Positions 61,005 through 64,000 of a DNA stretch of 64,000 bases are shown one piece after another. Each line of letters starts with the position of its first letter. Position 1 is the stretch's first letter. The notes under the pieces were generated by a model. That model was not told the DNA's origin, searched no databases, and worked only from the letters and a program-made list of their open reading frames with translations. Origin of the DNA: Phytophthora colocasiae (Eukaryota; Oomycota; Peronosporomycetes; Peronosporales; Peronosporaceae); assembly GCA_018806915.1 (NCBI GenBank), contig JAGKQI010000078.1, forward strand, positions 310,001 to 374,000, read 5' to 3'. The position numbers were made by a program, and so were the translations under genes.

Positions 61005-62163
61005 CGAGCAAGCTCTGCTCGCAGTTACCACCAGTTTCTTTTTCCACTCGGTAGGTCGTACAGTGTACGACGTACACATTAAGCAGCCCTAGCGTCGAAA
61101 ATGCAAAGGAGTGATGCTCCCCTTGCAACCGAGCCGAACTGCAGAGGTTTGCTGGACGGATGGGGCCCTTCGCGTGGCCGTAGGTACAGAGAATCGTGGA
61201 GAAGACCTAGATATTGTTGACCCGGTTTAACCGAGCTAATTAACGTTGACCCTCTCCAAACCCACAGGTTAGATTCATTCTGACACGATCGCTGCAGCAG
61301 GGTGTCCGTGCCATCTGACGGCGAACAGCTCTTGGCTGTCAGTGAAAGTGTTGACAAGCGCCTTTGACGCGCTCGATTCACTGTCGAGGTTTTTACTGCC
61401 AGCTACTTGGTGTTCATTCCTCATTGTGCTATGGATCCGAACAGCACCACTCGACAGCACCTGTGTAGGCGTTTCCGTGCGTGGAATTCACGGCACTCTA
61501 TCCTGCATTTTCGGGCTGGAGATTCCACCGTGAAGCAGAGCTTATGATCCGTGTGAAACTGACCGAGTTGAGATTCTTCTGGCCTATTGTGACGGAAACT
61601 GGAATCCGGACGCAGGAATTTGCCTTAGTCTCCGTCTCATCCACGACATGCCGCTCTGCGTTGCGTTTTCGAGCCTCCTACGAACGGGAACTGTCGGGTA
61701 CCTCCCTGGTAGCATTGTGAACCCCTTTGACAGACTCTTCGCAGCGGAGTTTCTAGCTCCGGCTCAAGCTCACCCGTGAACTGCATGGACTTCAAGCCCA
61801 ATAGCTATTCCAGGTGTAGTTTATCCATGTTGCTTGACAGGATTTGGGATAACCTCATAAGAAACCAGCTCAATAAAACTTGTGAACGCACTTACGGAGC
61901 ATGAGAGGTTGTTTTTCGTACAATATTCCTGGTGGGCACGTCCAAGATCGTCTGCAATGACGATTTCCTAGTGAGCAAACGGCAGAACTCCCGAGATCCC
62001 GAGCTTCTGTCGTAAACACTGGGCGACGACTGCATGCAGTCGAGCTGCACATGGTCGAAATAGACCTGTCGTCCGAGCCTTCGTTCCTAAATGTGCACAG
62101 GGACTGATAGCGCATCAACGCTACGTTGGTTTGACGGAGCAGGCTCACGGGCAGTTGATGGAC
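61005..62163. other. Unassigned sequence after the ankyrin gene
   Basis: Open frames on both strands are short and not coherent. A plus-strand piece at 61500-61720 (MIRVKLTELRFFWPIVTETG) might be debris. I see no gene. Confidence 0.3.
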
Positions 62164-62456
62164 GGCTTAGGGGCTGCGGTGGCGCTGGTCGAAGTGCAGA
62201 CGCGCCGTCATAACCAGTTTCAACCGGTACCAACTGTTGCCAACTATTGAGCCGGGCACTGTTACTAATGGGCCCTGTCTCTACTGATTTTAAAACGGGG
62301 TCCACACCCTGATTTAAACTCTTACGTACTCTTAATTGAGAGTGAAAAGTGCTCCCTGTCTCATCCAAAAGATGAAAACTGGGTCCAGACTATTTTGTTG
62401 AGACGGGCTAAAACCCTTTAAGCGAAAATTTGCACTACAGTGGCTAATCAAATCAT
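62164..62456 (+). repeat. Dispersed repeat, copy 2
   Basis: Shares blocks and the stem CCCTGTCTCATC / GTTGAGACGGG with 37973-38412 in the same orientation. It is followed by a short tandem duplication of CGAATAAATTACTG (62470 and 62510). Confidence 0.6.
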
Positions 62457-62560
62457 TTTGCTTTTTTGTCGAATAAATTACTGTTGATAAATAAAGTGGT
62501 TTTAGTTGTCGAATAAATTACTGCTGATAAATAAAGTGTTTTTATATTACCTCGAACAGC

Positions 62561-63642
62561 ATGGAGGAAGTCGATGGCGACGCCGAGTTCGAATCGTTCC
62601 CAGGCGAGCGCTTCCGCTTCAGCGTGAAGCGCGTGGGTGGTGTAGGCTACATAACACTGGAGAGACCGATGTCCAAGCAGCGATGGCTGTGTGAAGTTAC
62701 GGACATTGGAGCGTTCGCGCCAAAAGGAGTGATGCTACCTCCTAATACAGTTCTTCATTATGTGGCGGTAAGTTATTAGACTATCGAAGCATAGGCAAGT
62801 AATTGATATTTAAATGCTTCATTTCTTGTTAACAGGCTAGTCTTAAGGGGTCTTTATCGAAGGCTGATGATGATAAAGGACCGATACTCAAACGAGAAGA
62901 TGGCGACGAGAATTTACAGTTGGAAATACTGGTCAAATTGGGCACTGTGGACTTCGCGTGGGCTCCAAAGTACTCTTTTCCATTGAAATTAGAGATGGAA
63001 GAAGCTTTACCACGTTTTAAGGACCAGACAGAACAGATTGAGCTTCTAACTGCTCAAGTTCGGGAGCTTCAAGAGGAAATGAAGAGTGTCAAGGAACAAT
63101 TAAAGGAAGTGCTGCGTCACCAAGCTGATTCTACCAGGAAGCAGGTAGATTCACCGTCGGCACCAGGATTTACAATCCGTCGACACTCAACACCACTTCA
63201 GGAGATTATTACGGAAGATCCGTCGTCAAAGGTAGTGCCTGAAAAGCGTGACTTGACTGGTACCCCGCACAAACTGGTGAAAATCGAGGAATATCGCGAG
63301 AAGAAAAACTTGTCGGGTGAAATCGAGCGGAAGCGTCGACCTCACACCTGCAAAGTTTGTTCTGCACTGCGAGAAGACGGAAAGAGAACGTCTCAAACGT
63401 GTCTTTATTGCGTCGAGTGCACGGAACACCTCAACGGTGCTATGGTATTTCTATGCGATAAAGTCCGAGAGCACAAGCTGGAGTATCAGAATGCGACGTG
63501 CTACCAGATCTGGCATTCGTTCTGGAACAATGGCAAAAGTATGCCTCAGAGCGGAATATCATCGATTCGAATGAGGAAAAGACTCAAGACAAGTGAACAA
63601 AACGAAGCAAGCCCTGCCCGAAAAGAGGCTTTAATCTTGTAG
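62561..63642 (+). CDS. Two-exon protein with coiled coil and PiggyBac-type C-terminal zinc domain
   Basis: Exons 62561-62767 and 62836-63642 join in phase 0 (donor GTAAGT, acceptor TTAACAG) to 337 residues. The N-terminal 130 residues form an unknown domain (RFRFSVKRVGGVGYITLERP, LGTVDFAWAPKYSFPLKLEM). A coiled coil follows (about 150-185, QIELLTAQVRELQEEMKSVK), then a C-terminal Cys-rich region: CKVCSALRED, CLYCVEC, FLCDKVREHK, TCYQIWHSFWNNGKSMP. Spacing and the ending C-x-x-I-W-H recall the zinc domain after the catalytic core of many oomycete PiggyBac transposases, but no DDE core is present. It may be a host gene that took up the domain. Function unknown. Confidence 0.6.
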
Positions 63643-63795
63643 AGTCTGAGACCGTTGCAGTGTAAAAATGGTGACGTATACACTGCGGTGTGAAGGAACG
63701 AGTTCGCGGAAGATGTCCATCTAAATTTACAGTGAATGTATTCCTGTTGGTTTCGTTTTGGACGTGCAAGTCCAAGAAGACGTCACGACTATCCG
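63643..63795. other. Short intergenic region
   Basis: Only about 150 bp separate the zinc-domain gene's stop from the start of the next gene on the same strand. No element is identified. Confidence 0.4.
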
Positions 63796-64000
63796 ATGTC
63801 CTCAATACCTTCTTCCTATGGTGTCGTCATGGTGCCGTGGTGGGCTTTCATGCTGTGGTGGCTTGTATTTCTCGCTGTTCACGTTGCAACGAGTGGTTAT
63901 AATATGGCGTACGCATTTTTCTACTGGTCTCTAAGCGACCAACAGTTCGCTCGATATATCGAGTTTTTCCATGTCGGTATGCTGCCAACTTACTATGGGA
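63796..64000 (+). CDS. Membrane protein, N-terminal part only
   Basis: A frame from ATG 63796 (or the in-frame ATG at 63829) is open to the window end. It encodes SSIPSSYGVVMVPWWAFMLW, a hydrophobic segment (FMLWWLVFLAVHVATSGYN), then AYAFFYWSLSDQQFARYIEF and HVGMLPTYYG. At least one membrane helix near the N-terminus is clear. The family cannot be told from this piece. Confidence 0.45.
   Translation, partial: MSSIPSSYGVVMVPWWAFMLWWLVFLAVHVATSGYNMAYAFFYWSLSDQQFARYIEFFHVGMLPTYYG

Overview
The window is eukaryotic and reads as an oomycete genome, most likely Phytophthora or a close relative. The evidence is a set of compact genes with 60-90 nt GT-AG introns and intergenic gaps under 110 bp, an M96-type START-like/bZIP gene, an ankyrin gene with the repeating GHLDVVKWLH signature, an AA17-type LPMO relic and oomycete-style hAT, PiggyBac, Gypsy and Copia elements. 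There are no rRNA genes, CRISPR arrays or functional tRNAs.

Layout. 1-7.6 kb is decayed mobile DNA: the 5' part of a minus-strand Ty3/gypsy polyprotein leaving the window at base 1, a decayed Helitron/PIF1-type helicase, and a tRNA-related retroposon (6852-7562) bounded by a 14-bp target duplication. 7.8-18.0 kb is a gene-dense housekeeping island: M96-like gene, LCMT-type methyltransferase (frame-broken), a four-helix membrane protein, a small basic/coiled-coil protein, a membrane-anchored HECT E3 ligase with a RanBP2 zinc finger, NPRL2 (GATOR1 subunit, six exons), and a Polycomb-type RING-RAWUL protein divergent from NPRL2 across 87 bp.

19.0-34.1 kb is a large inverted duplication. The left arm (19035-24780) and right arm (30337-34051) flank a 5.56-kb spacer. 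Each arm carries a coiled-coil gene piece, an LRR gene piece, a PiggyBac transposase, the first exon of a BCDIN3D-like methyltransferase and a divergent unknown gene whose ATG shares a CATG with it. The right arm has lost about 2.04 kb, fusing PiggyBac to the LRR gene. The spacer holds one intact three-exon gene and several decayed genes, including a secreted-protein and an AA17-like pseudogene.

35.4-37.3 kb holds a hAT transposase. 38.5-61.0 kb is a nested insertion complex in one ankyrin-repeat gene. A TIR element (38520-53878, 8-bp TSD) sits at the gene's 5' side and was itself split inside a BED-finger reading frame by a 13.8-kb Gypsy element (39359-53140, 4-bp TSD). A 5.25-kb Copia element with identical-looking LTRs (54880-60131, 5-bp TSD) interrupts the ankyrin repeats. 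The Gypsy element carries a second, archaeal/plant-type RNase H, a chromodomain, and on its opposite strand a long coiled-coil reading frame. The right edge has a two-exon gene ending in a PiggyBac-type zinc domain and the start of a membrane protein.

Many reading frames differ from their relatives or duplicate copies by single-base indels. Some are real decay, but consensus errors cannot be excluded from one sequence.
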